From: Anaerolineae bacterium
GTDB taxonomy: Bacteria; Chloroflexota; Anaerolineae; J036; Brachytrichaceae
Direction of reading: 5' to 3'
Length of the DNA stretch: 64,000 bases
Assembly (NCBI GenBank): GCA_947476335.1
Contig: CANJQH010000005.1
Span: 26,989-90,988 of the forward strand
The notes under the pieces were generated by a model. It was not told the origin of the DNA. It searched no databases and saw only the letters and a list, made by a program, of their open reading frames with translations. Each line of letters begins with the position of its first letter. Position 1 is the first letter of the stretch. Positions 7,645-17,200 of this stretch are shown here, piece by piece. A program made the translations under genes and the position numbers.

Positions 7645-8826
7645 ATGCTGCGATTTCTTACTGCCGGCGAGTCGCACGGCCCCGCGCTGACCGCCATCCT
7701 CGAAGGCATGCCCGCGGGCCTGCCACTGCACTCCGAATTCATCGACCGCGACCTGGCGCGCCGCCAGCAGGGCTACGGCAGCGGCGGTCGCATGAAAATC
7801 GAACGCGACCATGCGCGCATCACCAGCGGTGTCATGGCCGGCCACACTACGGGCGGGCCGATCGCCTTCACCGTTGAGAATCTCGACTACGTGAAGTGGG
7901 CCGAACGCGACATCGAAGCGATGACGATTCCACGGCCGGGCCATGCCGATTTGACCGGCGCGGTGAAATACGGCTACCGCGAATTACGCCTGGCGCTCGA
8001 GCGCGCCAGTGCCCGTGAAACAACGATGCGCGTCGCCGTCGGCGCCGCATGTCGCGCACTGCTGGCCGAATTCGGCATCATCATCGGCGGCTATGTCGAA
8101 AGCATCGGCGAAGTCGGCATCGGCGAAACGACGAGCGGGCCAATCGACTACGCCGCGCGCTTCGCCGCAGCCGAACAATCGGACGTGCGCTGCTACGACA
8201 TTGCTCGATCCGAACGAATGCGCGCGCGCATTCGCCAGATCATGTCAGAAAAAGACACGCTCGGCGGCGTCATCGAGGTCGTCGTGCTGAACGCACCCCC
8301 CGGCCTCGGCAGCCATGTGCACTGGGACCGCCGGCTGAGCACGAAGCTGGCCGCCGCGGTAATGAGCATCCACGCGGTAAAGGGCGTCGAAATCGGCGAC
8401 GGGTTCGCCGAAGCGCAGCTGCCCGGCACGCAGGTACAAGACGAGCTGTTTCTTCAAGATGGCGAACTGCGCCGGCGCAGCAACCACGCCGGCGGTATCG
8501 AGGGCGGCATCAGCAACGGCGAGCCAATCGTGCTGCGCGCGGCATTCAAACCGATCGCCACCACACTCAACCCACTCGATTCCGTCGATCTCGCAAACGG
8601 CGAAGCAGTGAAGACAAAGTACGAACGCAGCGATTTCTGCCAGGCGCCGCGCGCGGTGCCGATCGTCGAGGCAATGGTGGCCCATGTGCTCGCGGAGGCG
8701 CTGCTCGAAAAACTTGGCGGGGACTCGATCGACGAAATGAAGCCGCGCTTCGCAGCGCTGCGCCGCATGCGGCTCGACGAGCTGCCAATGGACGCTGCGC
8801 CGTGGCGCTTCGGGTTCCAGCCATGA
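7645..8826 (+). CDS. aroC: Chorismate synthase
   Basis: 393 residues, the long form of the family (about 360-400). It forms chorismate by 1,4-elimination of phosphate from EPSP using reduced FMN. Diagnostic segments are LTAGESHGPALTAILEGMPAG, RRQQGYGSGGRMKIE, and RASARETTMRVAVGAACRALL with the family SARET motif. It overlaps the next gene by four bases (ATGA), indicating translational coupling with the aroK-aroB fusion. Confidence 0.96.
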   Translation: MLRFLTAGESHGPALTAILEGMPAGLPLHSEFIDRDLARRQQGYGSGGRMKIERDHARITSGVMAGHTTGGPIAFTVENLDYVKWAERDIEAMTIPRPGHADLTGAVKYGYRELRLALERASARETTMRVAVGAACRALLAEFGIIIGGYVESIGEVGIGETTSGPIDYAARFAAAEQSDVRCYDIARSERMRARIRQIMSEKDTLGGVIEVVVLNAPPGLGSHVHWDRRLSTKLAAAVMSIHAVKGVEIGDGFAEAQLPGTQVQDELFLQDGELRRRSNHAGGIEGGISNGEPIVLRAAFKPIATTLNPLDSVDLANGEAVKTKYERSDFCQAPRAVPIVEAMVAHVLAEALLEKLGGDSIDEMKPRFAALRRMRLDELPMDAAPWRFGFQP

Positions 8827-10475
8827 GCCGCGCCATCGCCCTCGCCGGTTTCATGGGCACCGGCAAGACCACGATCGGCGTCGAGCTGGCGGCGCTGCTC
8901 GACATGCCTTTCGTCGACGCTGATGTCGAACTCGAACAGCGTGAAGGGCGCAGCATTTCCAAAATCTTCGCTATCGATGGCGAGCCATATTTCCGCGCAC
9001 GCGAGCGTGAGCTGCTGCAGGAACTCAGCCAGCGCAGCGACATCGTCCTCGCCACAGGCGGCGGCATGGTGATCGATGCCGAAAACCGGCGGCTGCTGCT
9101 GGAGCGCTGTCTGTGTATCGGGCTGAGCGCACCGGCCGATGTGATTCTTGAACGCGTCGGCGGCGCCGAAGCGGCCCAGAAGCGGCCGATGCTGCGCAGC
9201 GCCGACGTGCGCGCACGCATCATCGAGCTGCTCACGGCGCGCGCGCCGGCCTACGCCGAGCTGCACTACCGCATCGAAACCGCCGGGCGCACACCGAACG
9301 AACTCGCCATGGAGATTGCCACCATTGCGCGCGCTGAAGTGCGCCGCATCCCGGTTGCCATTCCACCAGCCAGCCGCTACGACATCGTCATGGGCGATGG
9401 AATGCACGGCCAACTCGGCCGCATGATTGCGCAGCGCGGCTGGAGCGGCCCTGCAGCAATCGTCAGCGACGACGTCACCGGCCCTCACTTCGCAGATGCG
9501 CTGCGTAAATCACTGCGCGCCACCGGCATTGACGCATTCCTCGTCACCACACAGCATGGGGAACAGAACAAGACACTGGCTACGGTCGAATCGTTGTATC
9601 GCGCGTTCAGCGAACACGGCATGGATCGTCAGTCAGCGGTGATCGCACTGGGCGGCGGCGTGCTCGGCGACACCGCCGGCTTTGCAGCCGCGACCTATCT
9701 GCGCGGCGTGCCATTCGTTCAGATGCCGACGACGCTATTGGCGATGGCGGATTCAAGCATCGGCGGCAAAGTTGGTGTGGACACGCCATTCGGAAAAAAC
9801 CTCGTCGGCGCATTCAAGCAGCCCGACCTCGTCGTGATGGACGTGCGCTGCCTGCGCACGTTGCCAGTGATCGAGCTGCGCTGCGGCCTGGCTGAAATCA
9901 TCAAAGCCGCGCTGATTCGAGGCGGCGACGACTACGCACAGATTCGCGCATTGGAACACAGCCCGCTCGGGAGCCTTGATGTGAGCACTCCCCATCCCGA
10001 TGCCGTCGATGATGCGCTCCTGCATCTGCTGGTGAACGCAATTCATCTGAAGCGCGAAGTAGTGCAAGAGGACCCGGAGGAGCGCGGGCGGCGAGCCGTG
10101 CTGAACCTCGGCCACACTTTTGGCCACGGCATCGAAGCGTACAGCGGGCTGAAACTGAAGCACGGCTATGCAGTTTCGCTTGGCATGGTGTGTGCACTGC
10201 GGCTTTCCGAAGCTCTTTGCCTATGCGAATCCGAATTCGTCGAGGATGTACTCCACATTCTGCGCGGCGTCGGCCTGCCCACAAGCACACACGATGTCGC
10301 TGACCTGCTGCCGGGCTGGGACATCGGCGAAATCTGGCGGCTGATGCAGTCCGACAAAAAGAAGCGCGCCGGACGGCTGCGCTTCGTGCTGATCCGCAGC
10401 GCCGGCGACGTCTTCGTCCGCGGCGACGTCGACGAAGTCGCAGCCCGCGCGGCGCTGGCTGCGTTGAATCGCTGA
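8823..10475 (+). CDS. aroKB: Bifunctional shikimate kinase / 3-dehydroquinate synthase (AroK-AroB fusion)
   Basis: 550 residues from ATG 8823, which overlaps the aroC stop. Residues 1-175 form shikimate kinase: Walker A GFMGTGKTT, DADVELEQREGRSI, and the LATGGGMV motif. Residues about 185-550 form 3-dehydroquinate synthase: VIALGGGVLGDTAGFAAATYLRG, SSIGGKVGVDTPFGKNLVGAF, NLGHTFGHGIEAYSGLKLKHG. The open frame extends upstream inside aroC to 8049, but that part is an Arg-rich shadow of aroC. The two pathway steps (2 and 5) are not consecutive, so the fusion probably reflects co-expression. The fusion is uninterrupted with no frameshift. Confidence 0.94.
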   Translation: MSRAIALAGFMGTGKTTIGVELAALLDMPFVDADVELEQREGRSISKIFAIDGEPYFRARERELLQELSQRSDIVLATGGGMVIDAENRRLLLERCLCIGLSAPADVILERVGGAEAAQKRPMLRSADVRARIIELLTARAPAYAELHYRIETAGRTPNELAMEIATIARAEVRRIPVAIPPASRYDIVMGDGMHGQLGRMIAQRGWSGPAAIVSDDVTGPHFADALRKSLRATGIDAFLVTTQHGEQNKTLATVESLYRAFSEHGMDRQSAVIALGGGVLGDTAGFAAATYLRGVPFVQMPTTLLAMADSSIGGKVGVDTPFGKNLVGAFKQPDLVVMDVRCLRTLPVIELRCGLAEIIKAALIRGGDDYAQIRALEHSPLGSLDVSTPHPDAVDDALLHLLVNAIHLKREVVQEDPEERGRRAVLNLGHTFGHGIEAYSGLKLKHGYAVSLGMVCALRLSEALCLCESEFVEDVLHILRGVGLPTSTHDVADLLPGWDIGEIWRLMQSDKKKRAGRLRFVLIRSAGDVFVRGDVDEVAARAALAALNR

Positions 10476-10538
10476 ATCGGTGCTTTTTTGAAAATCCGCC
10501 CCATCTCAGCGACGTCATCCACAACTGGTGAAAATGCA

Positions 10539-10574
10539 CGTCACCTGCGCCCTCAAAAAAGAGCGCAGGTGACG
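10539..10574. terminator. Stem-loop after aroKB, likely bidirectional terminator
   Basis: CGTCACCTGCG (10539-10549) pairs with CGCAGGTGACG (10564-10574), and CTC/GAG extends the stem around an AAAAAA loop with a CC bulge. It lies between the end of aroKB and the convergent small gene at 10608, and A/T-rich tracts follow on both sides. Confidence 0.5.
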
Positions 10575-10607
10575 CAGAGACAAAAACGATTTTTCTCTAA
10601 CCACAAC

Positions 10608-10952
10608 TTAGGCACCTGCAAAAGCAACTCCAAGCACACGGTAGTTTCGCAGTTCGAAGTCCGTCTGCATCGAACATCCCAGCCGACTCGCATACTTTAA
10701 ATATGTGCCGACCTTGCCAAGCACGATAATTTCGTGATGTAAATATTGCCCGGGACATCGACTACCACTGCATAACTGCGCCTCGATCAGCCACATGTGA
10801 TCCGTCTGAAAATCTCCTCGAATATTCTGTAGCAGCCACCGTCGCAGCCGCCCCCTGCGTTCAACATGCATCACAGTCCCGATCACCTGCACCGTCTTTC
10901 CGTAAAAATATCCAAGATCTCGCATCTGTGTACCTCCGAGTTCAATTTCCAC
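10608..10952 (-). CDS. Hypothetical small protein, possible OB-fold
   Basis: 114 residues from ATG 10952; a second ATG at 10925 (MRDLGYFYGKTVQVIGTV) is an equally good start. I do not recognise a named family. The pattern of a beta-rich GKTVQVIGTVMHVERRGRL stretch, then WLLQNIRGDF and DHMWLIEAQ, resembles small OB-fold proteins found beside mobile DNA, but this is weak. It stands alone in an AT-richer gap between aroKB and aroQ, next to a family A element. It could be a laterally acquired gene or, less likely, not a gene. Confidence 0.4.
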   Translation of the reverse strand: MEIELGGTQMRDLGYFYGKTVQVIGTVMHVERRGRLRRWLLQNIRGDFQTDHMWLIEAQLCSGSRCPGQYLHHEIIVLGKVGTYLKYASRLGCSMQTDFELRNYRVLGVAFAGA

Positions 10953-11022
10953 TCAGCCAGCTGCTCAGCCTTCTGCATTCTGTCAGCAACCCCAACTTTC
11001 GCTCTTTCAGATCAAGTCTTTC

Positions 11023-11105
11023 GTAACTGCTCAAGCTGGTTTATTTCCCATCGCAAAACACGCGCATTTTTCACAGAAAATACTGATCCAGGCATGAGTA
11101 GTTGC
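11023..11105. mobile_element. Family A MITE-like element, degenerate
   Basis: GTAACTGCTCAAGC at the left and GGCATGAGTAGTTGC at the right match family A ends, with CATCGCAAAACACGCG and TCACAGAAAATACTGATCC inside. The central stem is mostly lost and no target duplication can be seen. Confidence 0.7.
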
Positions 11106-11274
11106 CCCGTTAAATGCGAAAGTTTTTGTATGCGCTGTGCTTCGCCAAAAATTGACCTACATGAAACCACGACGCAAGAATCATGGCACAAACTTCATGA
11201 ATATTCAGTGCGTAACACTGGCAAAAAGCTGACGAAGTGCAGACATGATGGCGGCGTTCTACAATCGCATCCGC

Positions 11275-11721
11275 ATGAGTACGCACATTCTGGTCCTGCA
11301 CGGACCCAATCTGAACCTGCTCGGCCTGCGCGAGCCCGAGGTGTACGGACGCACGACACTGGCGGACATCGACCACGCGCTCGCCGAAATCGCCGCAGCG
11401 CGCGGCGCGGTGCTGACGACGCTGCAAAGCAACCACGAAGGCGCGCTCATCGACGCGCTTCATGCGGCCCGCACGACAACGCGCGGTGTTCTGATCAATC
11501 CAGGCGGCCTGACGCACACCAGCGTGGCTCTACGCGATGCCATCGCCGGCATCGCCCTGCCCTGCGTCGAGGTCCATCTTTCAAATGTGCATAAGCGCGA
11601 GGAGTTCCGCCATCATTCGTTCATCTCCGCCGTCGCCGTCGGCACCGTCGTCGGCTTCGGCTGGCGCAGCTACACCCTCGGTCTGACGGCGCTGCTCGAC
11701 CATCTGGAAGGCGCAAAGTGA
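11275..11721 (+). CDS. aroQ: 3-dehydroquinate dehydratase, type II
   Basis: 148 residues from ATG 11275 (an in-frame ATG at 11245 would add ten atypical residues). It dehydrates 3-dehydroquinate to 3-dehydroshikimate, the missing step of the pathway encoded just upstream. Diagnostic motifs: [20 protein letters not shown] with the catalytic Tyr, [28 protein letters not shown] and [18 protein letters not shown] with the catalytic His. It is about 800 nt downstream of aroKB and may have its own promoter. It overlaps the MFS gene by four bases (GTGA). Confidence 0.95.
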   Translation: MSTHILVLHGPNLNLLGLREPEVYGRTTLADIDHALAEIAAARGAVLTTLQSNHEGALIDALHAARTTTRGVLINPGGLTHTSVALRDAIAGIALPCVEVHLSNVHKREEFRHHSFISAVAVGTVVGFGWRSYTLGLTALLDHLEGAK

Positions 11722-12971
11722 GCGTAGCTTCTTCCGCTTCCGCGCCTCTGCCGAAAGGGCTGAACGGCTACCGCGTCATGCTGGCGCGCAATCCGAATGT
11801 GCGCACGCTGTGGTTCGGACAGGTCGTTTCGTACCTGGGCGACTGGTTCAACACCGTAGCCGTGCTCGGCCTGATCGTTGAGCTGACACATTCAGCATCA
11901 GGGGCGAGCCTGTCAATTGCAACAGGCATCCTGCCATCGGCTTTCGCTGGCTTGTTCCTGGCCGGCATCGCAGCTGACCGCTTCAACCGCAAGCACGTGA
12001 TGATCGCAGCCGACCTGATCCGCGCCGCCGTCGCATTGACGTACCTCATCGTAGACACGCCGGAGAAGGTATGGCTGGCCTACGTCGCCACAGCGACGCT
12101 GTCGTTCACATCAGCATTCTTCGCACCGGCATCGTCGGCGGCGATGCCGAATTTGGCGACGCGCGAAGAGCTGCCACTTATCGGCGCGCTCGGACAGACG
12201 ACGTTCGCCACAACCATCGTGGTGGGCGCGATGCTGGGCGGCGCAGTAGCGCATCTGTGGGGCCGCGAAGTCTGTTTCATGTTGAACTCGGCATCGTTCC
12301 TGCTGTCTGCATTTTTCATTTCGCGCGCGTATGGAAAATTCAACGCGGTGCCCGGCGCGGCAGCATCAGGAGGCATGGGATGGCGCATCCTGACGGAAGG
12401 CGCGCGCTACATTCGCTCGAACGAAGTGACGCGCGCATACGTATTCGTCAAGCTGGCATGGGCATGGATCTTCGGTGGAGTGGGCTTGTATTCGATCTTT
12501 GCCATACAGATTTACGACGTCGGTGACGTTGGCACAAGCTGGTTGTATGCGGCGCGCGGCGTCGGCGCATTCATTACGCCGCTGCTGTTCGGCAGCATAT
12601 TTTCGCTGCACGAGCACACTCGGTTGAAATGGGCCATCCGCGCCGGAATCCTTATCTCGATCACCGGATACGCCATCTTCGGACTAAGTACGAACGCGTG
12701 GCAGGGCATGCTCGGCACGTTCATCGGCCACGCCGGCGGCGCACTGGTTTGGACATTCTCGAACGTGATCGTGCAGTCGAGCGCGCCTGATTACGTCCGC
12801 GGACGCGTAATGGCGCTGGATTCGGTCATCATGAGCAGCGTGCTGGCAGTGTCAGCCCTACTCGCCGGCGCCATTGCCAGTGCGACAAACCCACACATCG
12901 GCGTGCTGGCGATGGTGGCGCTGGCGATCGTCGGTGCTGGCATATGGCTGGTGAAATTTCGCGGGAAATAA
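11718..12971 (+). CDS. Major facilitator superfamily transporter
   Basis: 417 residues starting at GTG 11718, overlapping the aroQ stop by four bases. About twelve hydrophobic segments are visible. The N-terminal part, [30 protein letters not shown], with [21 protein letters not shown] as the loop 2-3 motif, matches the EntS/MFS_3 type of drug or siderophore exporters. Coupling to aroQ suggests export of an aromatic compound, but that is inference only; the substrate is unknown. Confidence 0.85.
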   Translation: MSVASSASAPLPKGLNGYRVMLARNPNVRTLWFGQVVSYLGDWFNTVAVLGLIVELTHSASGASLSIATGILPSAFAGLFLAGIAADRFNRKHVMIAADLIRAAVALTYLIVDTPEKVWLAYVATATLSFTSAFFAPASSAAMPNLATREELPLIGALGQTTFATTIVVGAMLGGAVAHLWGREVCFMLNSASFLLSAFFISRAYGKFNAVPGAAASGGMGWRILTEGARYIRSNEVTRAYVFVKLAWAWIFGGVGLYSIFAIQIYDVGDVGTSWLYAARGVGAFITPLLFGSIFSLHEHTRLKWAIRAGILISITGYAIFGLSTNAWQGMLGTFIGHAGGALVWTFSNVIVQSSAPDYVRGRVMALDSVIMSSVLAVSALLAGAIASATNPHIGVLAMVALAIVGAGIWLVKFRGK

Positions 12972-13032
12972 CGAACGTATTGCGACATATGCACCGCTTC
13001 GGGCTGCATATCGCAGCCATACCTGTCCTCTC

Positions 13033-13144
13033 GTAACTACTCAGGCCCAAATCAGTATTTCCCGCGAAACACACTATTCTCTCCCCCTTCGGGGGAGAGA
13101 ATAGTGTGTTTCGCGTTGGAAAAATGGCTGACCTGAGTAGTTAC
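13033..13144. mobile_element. Family A MITE-like element, full length with exact 8-bp target duplication
   Basis: 112-bp palindromic element with ends GTAACTACTCAGG and CCTGAGTAGTTAC. A perfect 25-bp central stem runs from CGCGAAACACACTATTC to its complement around the loop TTC. It is flanked by GTCCTCTC at 13025-13032 and 13145-13152, an exact 8-bp direct repeat. This is the clearest full-length family A copy in the window. Confidence 0.92.
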
Positions 13145-13195
13145 GTCCTCTCTATTCAGCCTCTCCTCACCCACCTCGCATAGCCTTCCACCCCG

Positions 13196-14698
13196 ATGAA
13201 TATCCTCGTCGTGGGTGCGGGCGTCGGCGGCGCCACCGCCGCCGCACTGCTCGCCAAAGCCGGCCACCGCGTCACTTTGCTCGAAGCGCATGTCTATCCC
13301 GGCGGCTGCGCCGGCACGTTCTTTCACCAGGGCTATCGCTTCGATGCCGGCGCCACGCTCGCCGGCGGCTTCCACCCCGGCGGCCCGCACGACGTCGTCG
13401 GCCACACACTCGGCATCCGCTGGAAGACGCACCCTGCCGAACCCGCCTGGCGCGTACACCTGCCCGACCGCACCATCACACGCTTCGGCCACGAAGCGAA
13501 CTGGCACGCCGAACTCGAGCGCACCTTCGCCGCCGCCCCCGATCGCGATGCAATCCTGCGCTTCTTCTTTCGATCCGAACGCATCAGCGACGCCGTCTGG
13601 AACTTCGCCGCCCGCCGCCCGACCTGGCCGCCATCCTCCGTCGCCGATCTCTTCCGCACTGCGGCCACGCTGCGACCCGACACACTTCTCACCCTGCCCC
13701 TGCTCACACAGACGATGGGCGCATGGGCGCGCAGCAGCGGCGTGCGCGATCGCGCAGCGCTCACGTTCCTCGACGCGCAGCTGCTCATCAGCGCACAGAC
13801 CACGGCCGACAATGCCAGCGCGCTCTTCGGCGCCGCCGCAGCCGATCTGCCGCGCAAGGGCGTCAACCACATCGAAGGCGGCATCGGCACAATTTCGCGC
13901 CAGCTCATCGATGCGCTCGTCGCACACGGCGGCGAAGTACATTACCGCCAGGAGGTCACCCGCTTCGAAACGCGCAACGGCCGCATCATCGCAGCGCACA
14001 CAAACAAAGGCGCCCGCTTCGAATGCGACGCCGTCGTCGCAAATTTCACACCGTGGGATCTCGCGCGCCTGCTCGGGAAAGATGCACCGCCGGCACTCAC
14101 ACGACAAACACAGCGCATGCGCGATCAATGGGGCGCGTTTACGCTCTACCTCGGCGTACAGGACGATGACGAGAACGGCGCCGAGGATTCAAGCGTCGAA
14201 CATCATCAGGTCGTCGCCGATTACACACAGCCGCTCGGTGAGACAAACTCGATCTTCCTTTCATTCTCGATGCGCGGCGACGCCGCACGTGCGCCGGCAG
14301 GCCATCGCGCGCTGACGATTTCCACACACACGCGCACAGCCGAGTGGTGGGCGCTGCGCGACAAACCCGGCGCAAAGCAGGAGTACGACGATCGCGTCGC
14401 ACACTACGCCGAAACGATGCTCACCCACGCCGAACGCGCCGTGCCCGGCCTGCGCTCGCACATCCGACTACAGCTCGAAGGGACGCCGGTCACGTTCCGC
14501 TTCTACACGCGCCGCCATCGCGGTGGCGTCGGCGGCTTCCCGTTCACCAGCATCTTCACCGCGCGCGGCCCCGCCACCGGTTTGCATAACGCATGGCTCG
14601 TCGGCGACTCGATCTTCCCCGGCCAGAGCACCGCGGGCGTAACGATGGGCGCGCTGCGCGTCGTCGATGAAATCGGACGACGTCACTTCAAAATGTAG
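13196..14698 (+). CDS. CrtI-family carotenoid desaturase / phytoene-dehydrogenase-like FAD oxidoreductase
   Basis: 500 residues. The N-terminal FAD-binding motif VGAGVGGATAAALLAKAGHRVTLLE and YPGGCAGTFFHQGYRFDAGAT, with the C-terminal WLVGDSIFPGQSTAGVTMGALRVVDEI, place it in the CrtI/CrtD/CrtO group. It probably acts on a carotenoid or related polyene in the membrane. Without neighbouring carotenoid genes the reaction (desaturation, isomerisation or ketolation) cannot be fixed. Its 3' end overlaps the end of the convergent Schlafen-like gene by 16 bases. Confidence 0.8.
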   Translation: MNILVVGAGVGGATAAALLAKAGHRVTLLEAHVYPGGCAGTFFHQGYRFDAGATLAGGFHPGGPHDVVGHTLGIRWKTHPAEPAWRVHLPDRTITRFGHEANWHAELERTFAAAPDRDAILRFFFRSERISDAVWNFAARRPTWPPSSVADLFRTAATLRPDTLLTLPLLTQTMGAWARSSGVRDRAALTFLDAQLLISAQTTADNASALFGAAAADLPRKGVNHIEGGIGTISRQLIDALVAHGGEVHYRQEVTRFETRNGRIIAAHTNKGARFECDAVVANFTPWDLARLLGKDAPPALTRQTQRMRDQWGAFTLYLGVQDDDENGAEDSSVEHHQVVADYTQPLGETNSIFLSFSMRGDAARAPAGHRALTISTHTRTAEWWALRDKPGAKQEYDDRVAHYAETMLTHAERAVPGLRSHIRLQLEGTPVTFRFYTRRHRGGVGGFPFTSIFTARGPATGLHNAWLVGDSIFPGQSTAGVTMGALRVVDEIGRRHFKM

Positions 14699-16098
14699 TA
14701 CGTCCCTTTTTTCTCACCGACGCGCAGCAACACGCCAAGATCAACCAGACCAGAAAGATCGGCGCGCAATGTCTCCGCAGTCACCTGCGGACATAGCGCC
14801 TGCATATCACGATTGGTGATGCGGCTATGCTCGCGCAGATAATGCACTGCGCGCACCTGGCGTTCGTTCATACCGCTAGGATCGGCGCTCGAGCGCGGCT
14901 CGCCCGCCGATCCTGCATACAGACCCTGTAATGCAACACGACGCTCACGCACATTCGACAGCGTCACGGTGAAGCTGTACGACGTAGCATGAAAACGCGG
15001 CGAGGGATGCCCGGCGGCGACCATGTCCTCAATCATGCGATCAACGCCAAGGCCGAGCTCCTCAATGTAGCCCCACTGAAAAAGCCCCTGCACAATGCGC
15101 GGGTTGCGCGAGAAGTGTTCCTCAATGATGTTGTCCAGCGTGATGTAGCCCGCCAGCCCACCCGGCGAAATGATCTCAAGACGGTCGGCATACTTGCGCA
15201 CTTCGATGCGGCGCCCACGCAGTCGATAGTCTCGATGACATACCGCATTCACCAGCGCTTCGCGCACCGCAAACACCGGATACTCCAACACTTCCTCGCG
15301 CTCAAGCCCTTTGACAATCGCGCCCACGCGCATCTCCTCAAAGACAACCTGCCACGTGCGCTGAATCACCTGCGACAACGGCCCACCAATTTCTTCACGT
15401 CGCCCATAGCCGACGCGCCCTTGTTCGCCACGCGGCCCGGTGCCTGGAAATTTTACGAACACCACACCGCTGTGCGGTAGAAACGCCTGCGGGTTGCGAC
15501 AAAAAAGCAGCACGCCAGCCACCGTCGGACGCCCATGAAAATCAAGCGCACCGATGTCGTGCAGCAGGCTGGCCGCGTTCTGCACCGTCGGCGGCACGAT
15601 GCCGGTGAGCCGACGTGTGCGCGACTCGCGGCGCGCAATGTACTCGGCAACGATGGCGTCATCGAAGTCGTCGAGCGTGGCGCCGGCGACGGCGTCGGCC
15701 TCGTAGTCGCCGGTGGATTTGGTCGACGCCAGCCCGCGAATTTCTTCTCCAGTCAACGCACGATTTTCGCGGCCAGTACGAACAAACACACGTCCATCGG
15801 CAAGCGAATGCAAATCGAGGCTGCGCGGAACGCGAATCAGAACCGCCGGACCACTGGCATTGCCGCTCGCCTCGATCGCCGCTCGCACAGGCGGACTCGT
15901 CAATGCCGCAGCGCGCCGCAGCAGCGCCTCAACATCCTCGGACGTGAGCGACGACGTTTCGCGACCATGCTCGTCGTAACCAGGCACGATCGTTCCACCG
16001 TCACTGTTGGCGAACGCCACCAGCGTTTCAGAAAGATGCTGTACGTCAGCCTGCTTCAGCCAAGCGAGTAGATGGCCTGTGGCTCGAAGAGAAGTCAT
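14683..16098 (-). CDS. Schlafen AlbA_2-domain ATP-binding protein (putative transcriptional regulator)
   Basis: 471 residues from ATG 16098; the frame is open further upstream but would overlap the next gene. The N-terminal third (SETLVAFANSDGGTIVPGYDE) is the AlbA_2/Schlafen domain. It is followed by a GHKL-type ATPase region with YPVFAVREALVNAVCHRDY and RIVQGLFQWGYIEELGLGVDRMIEDM, and a C-terminal winged-helix segment. Such proteins are often called RecG-like or helicase-like, but helicase motifs are absent. Function is unknown; regulatory or defence-associated roles have been suggested for relatives. Confidence 0.82.
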   Translation of the reverse strand: MTSLRATGHLLAWLKQADVQHLSETLVAFANSDGGTIVPGYDEHGRETSSLTSEDVEALLRRAAALTSPPVRAAIEASGNASGPAVLIRVPRSLDLHSLADGRVFVRTGRENRALTGEEIRGLASTKSTGDYEADAVAGATLDDFDDAIVAEYIARRESRTRRLTGIVPPTVQNAASLLHDIGALDFHGRPTVAGVLLFCRNPQAFLPHSGVVFVKFPGTGPRGEQGRVGYGRREEIGGPLSQVIQRTWQVVFEEMRVGAIVKGLEREEVLEYPVFAVREALVNAVCHRDYRLRGRRIEVRKYADRLEIISPGGLAGYITLDNIIEEHFSRNPRIVQGLFQWGYIEELGLGVDRMIEDMVAAGHPSPRFHATSYSFTVTLSNVRERRVALQGLYAGSAGEPRSSADPSGMNERQVRAVHYLREHSRITNRDMQALCPQVTAETLRADLSGLVDLGVLLRVGEKKGTYYILK

Positions 16099-16114
16099 CG
16101 TTGAGCCAAAATTA

Positions 16115-17176
16115 TCAGCGCAATTGTGATATTGCGCAGCGAAACCCGACATCACCTGCCGATGCCGATGCATCGACTTTGATGCGGCGCGTGGTGCGCA
16201 GTTCCTCCGGCAGATTCGTGAACGAGCCGCCGCGGATCACTTTCTGATCAGCCTTCTGCGGCCCCTGTGGGTCGGTCACGTCTCCTGCGGCGTAGGTATC
16301 GGGCCGATACCAGTCCTGCACCCATTCCCAAACGTTGCCAGCTGCGTCAAACATTCCATCCACTGCACGATTACGCGCGTTGAAGCCGACGGGCGCGGTG
16401 TCGCCAACGCTCACAGCCGCCGCATCGAAGTCCCTCCCCCACGGGTAACGCAGCGCATCCACACCCCGCGCAGCACGCTCCCACTCAGCTTCAGTAGGCA
16501 AACGCTTACCCACCCAGCGGCAATAGGCTTCGGCGTCGTACCACGACACCCAGCGCACCGGATGATCAAAGCGCGAGCCCACAGCATCGATGCTCCAGAT
16601 TTTGTTGAACGGGGAAGCATTTTCTTCAGCATTGGTTCGCCAATGCAGCGCGCGCACGAAATCGCGGAATTCGCCGACGGTCACCTCATAGCGGTCGATG
16701 ACATACGTGCTCAGCATCACTCTATGTTCGGGTGCCTCATCACCACCGTCGCGGTTGCTGCCCATGACAAACACGCCGGTTGGAATCACGATCATAGAAC
16801 CGGGTGGCCCGTCGCCGCCATAGATGCGCTGGTGAACGGACGTGCCAAATGGCGCACCATTCGCGCGTAGCGCAATTTCAAATTCGCCATTCTGCGTCGC
16901 CTGCCAGGCGAAGACCACCGCCCCCGTCCCACTGCGCGGCGCCGGCGATGTCGCGACCACGGCACCGTCGACAAGCAGCTCAAGCACACCACCTGGCGGC
17001 GCTGCCTCGATGCGCACAGAGTACCAGCGCCGCACACCCGCACGCTGCGCAGGAAGTTCGCCAGCGGTCGCGCGCGGCGACACAAATTCAGCCGAACCAC
17101 CCGCACCGAAGGCAGGTCGCCCGTTCACCGCGAACACTACTGAGATAATCACCGTCGTCCAAAAACCAGTTCGCAT
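16115..17176 (-). CDS. Secreted FGE-sulfatase-fold protein (SUMF1-like, non-catalytic)
   Basis: 353 residues from ATG 17176. Residues 1-28 form a signal peptide (MRTGFWTTVIISVVFAVNG). A beta-rich domain follows, then from about residue 125 the formylglycine-generating-enzyme fold: MIVIPTGVFVMGSNRDGGDEAPEHRV, WYDAEAYCRWVGKRLPTEAEWERAARG, AAGNVWEWVQDWY, IRGGSFTNLPEELRTTRRI. The active-site cysteine pair of true FGE enzymes is absent from the GGSF region, so sulfatase activation is unlikely and a ligand-binding or scaffold role outside the membrane is more probable. The start at 17176 leaves 24 nt to the divergent gene. Confidence 0.8.
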   Translation of the reverse strand: MRTGFWTTVIISVVFAVNGRPAFGAGGSAEFVSPRATAGELPAQRAGVRRWYSVRIEAAPPGGVLELLVDGAVVATSPAPRSGTGAVVFAWQATQNGEFEIALRANGAPFGTSVHQRIYGGDGPPGSMIVIPTGVFVMGSNRDGGDEAPEHRVMLSTYVIDRYEVTVGEFRDFVRALHWRTNAEENASPFNKIWSIDAVGSRFDHPVRWVSWYDAEAYCRWVGKRLPTEAEWERAARGVDALRYPWGRDFDAAAVSVGDTAPVGFNARNRAVDGMFDAAGNVWEWVQDWYRPDTYAAGDVTDPQGPQKADQKVIRGGSFTNLPEELRTTRRIKVDASASAGDVGFRCAISQLR

Positions 17177-17200
17177 ATCGTACTTTTGTACCACAGCTCC

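Noticed and set aside
8049..8822. Upstream extension of the aroKB frame inside aroC
   Set aside because: Arg-rich translation typical of a shadow frame of a GC-rich gene; the AroK domain begins at 8823.
13052..14128. Long minus-strand frame opposite the CrtI-like gene
   Set aside because: Composition is that of an antisense shadow and the plus strand has a clear FAD enzyme; no family resemblance.
16115..17176. Active sulfatase-activating enzyme
   Set aside because: The catalytic cysteines are absent and no sulfatase gene is nearby.
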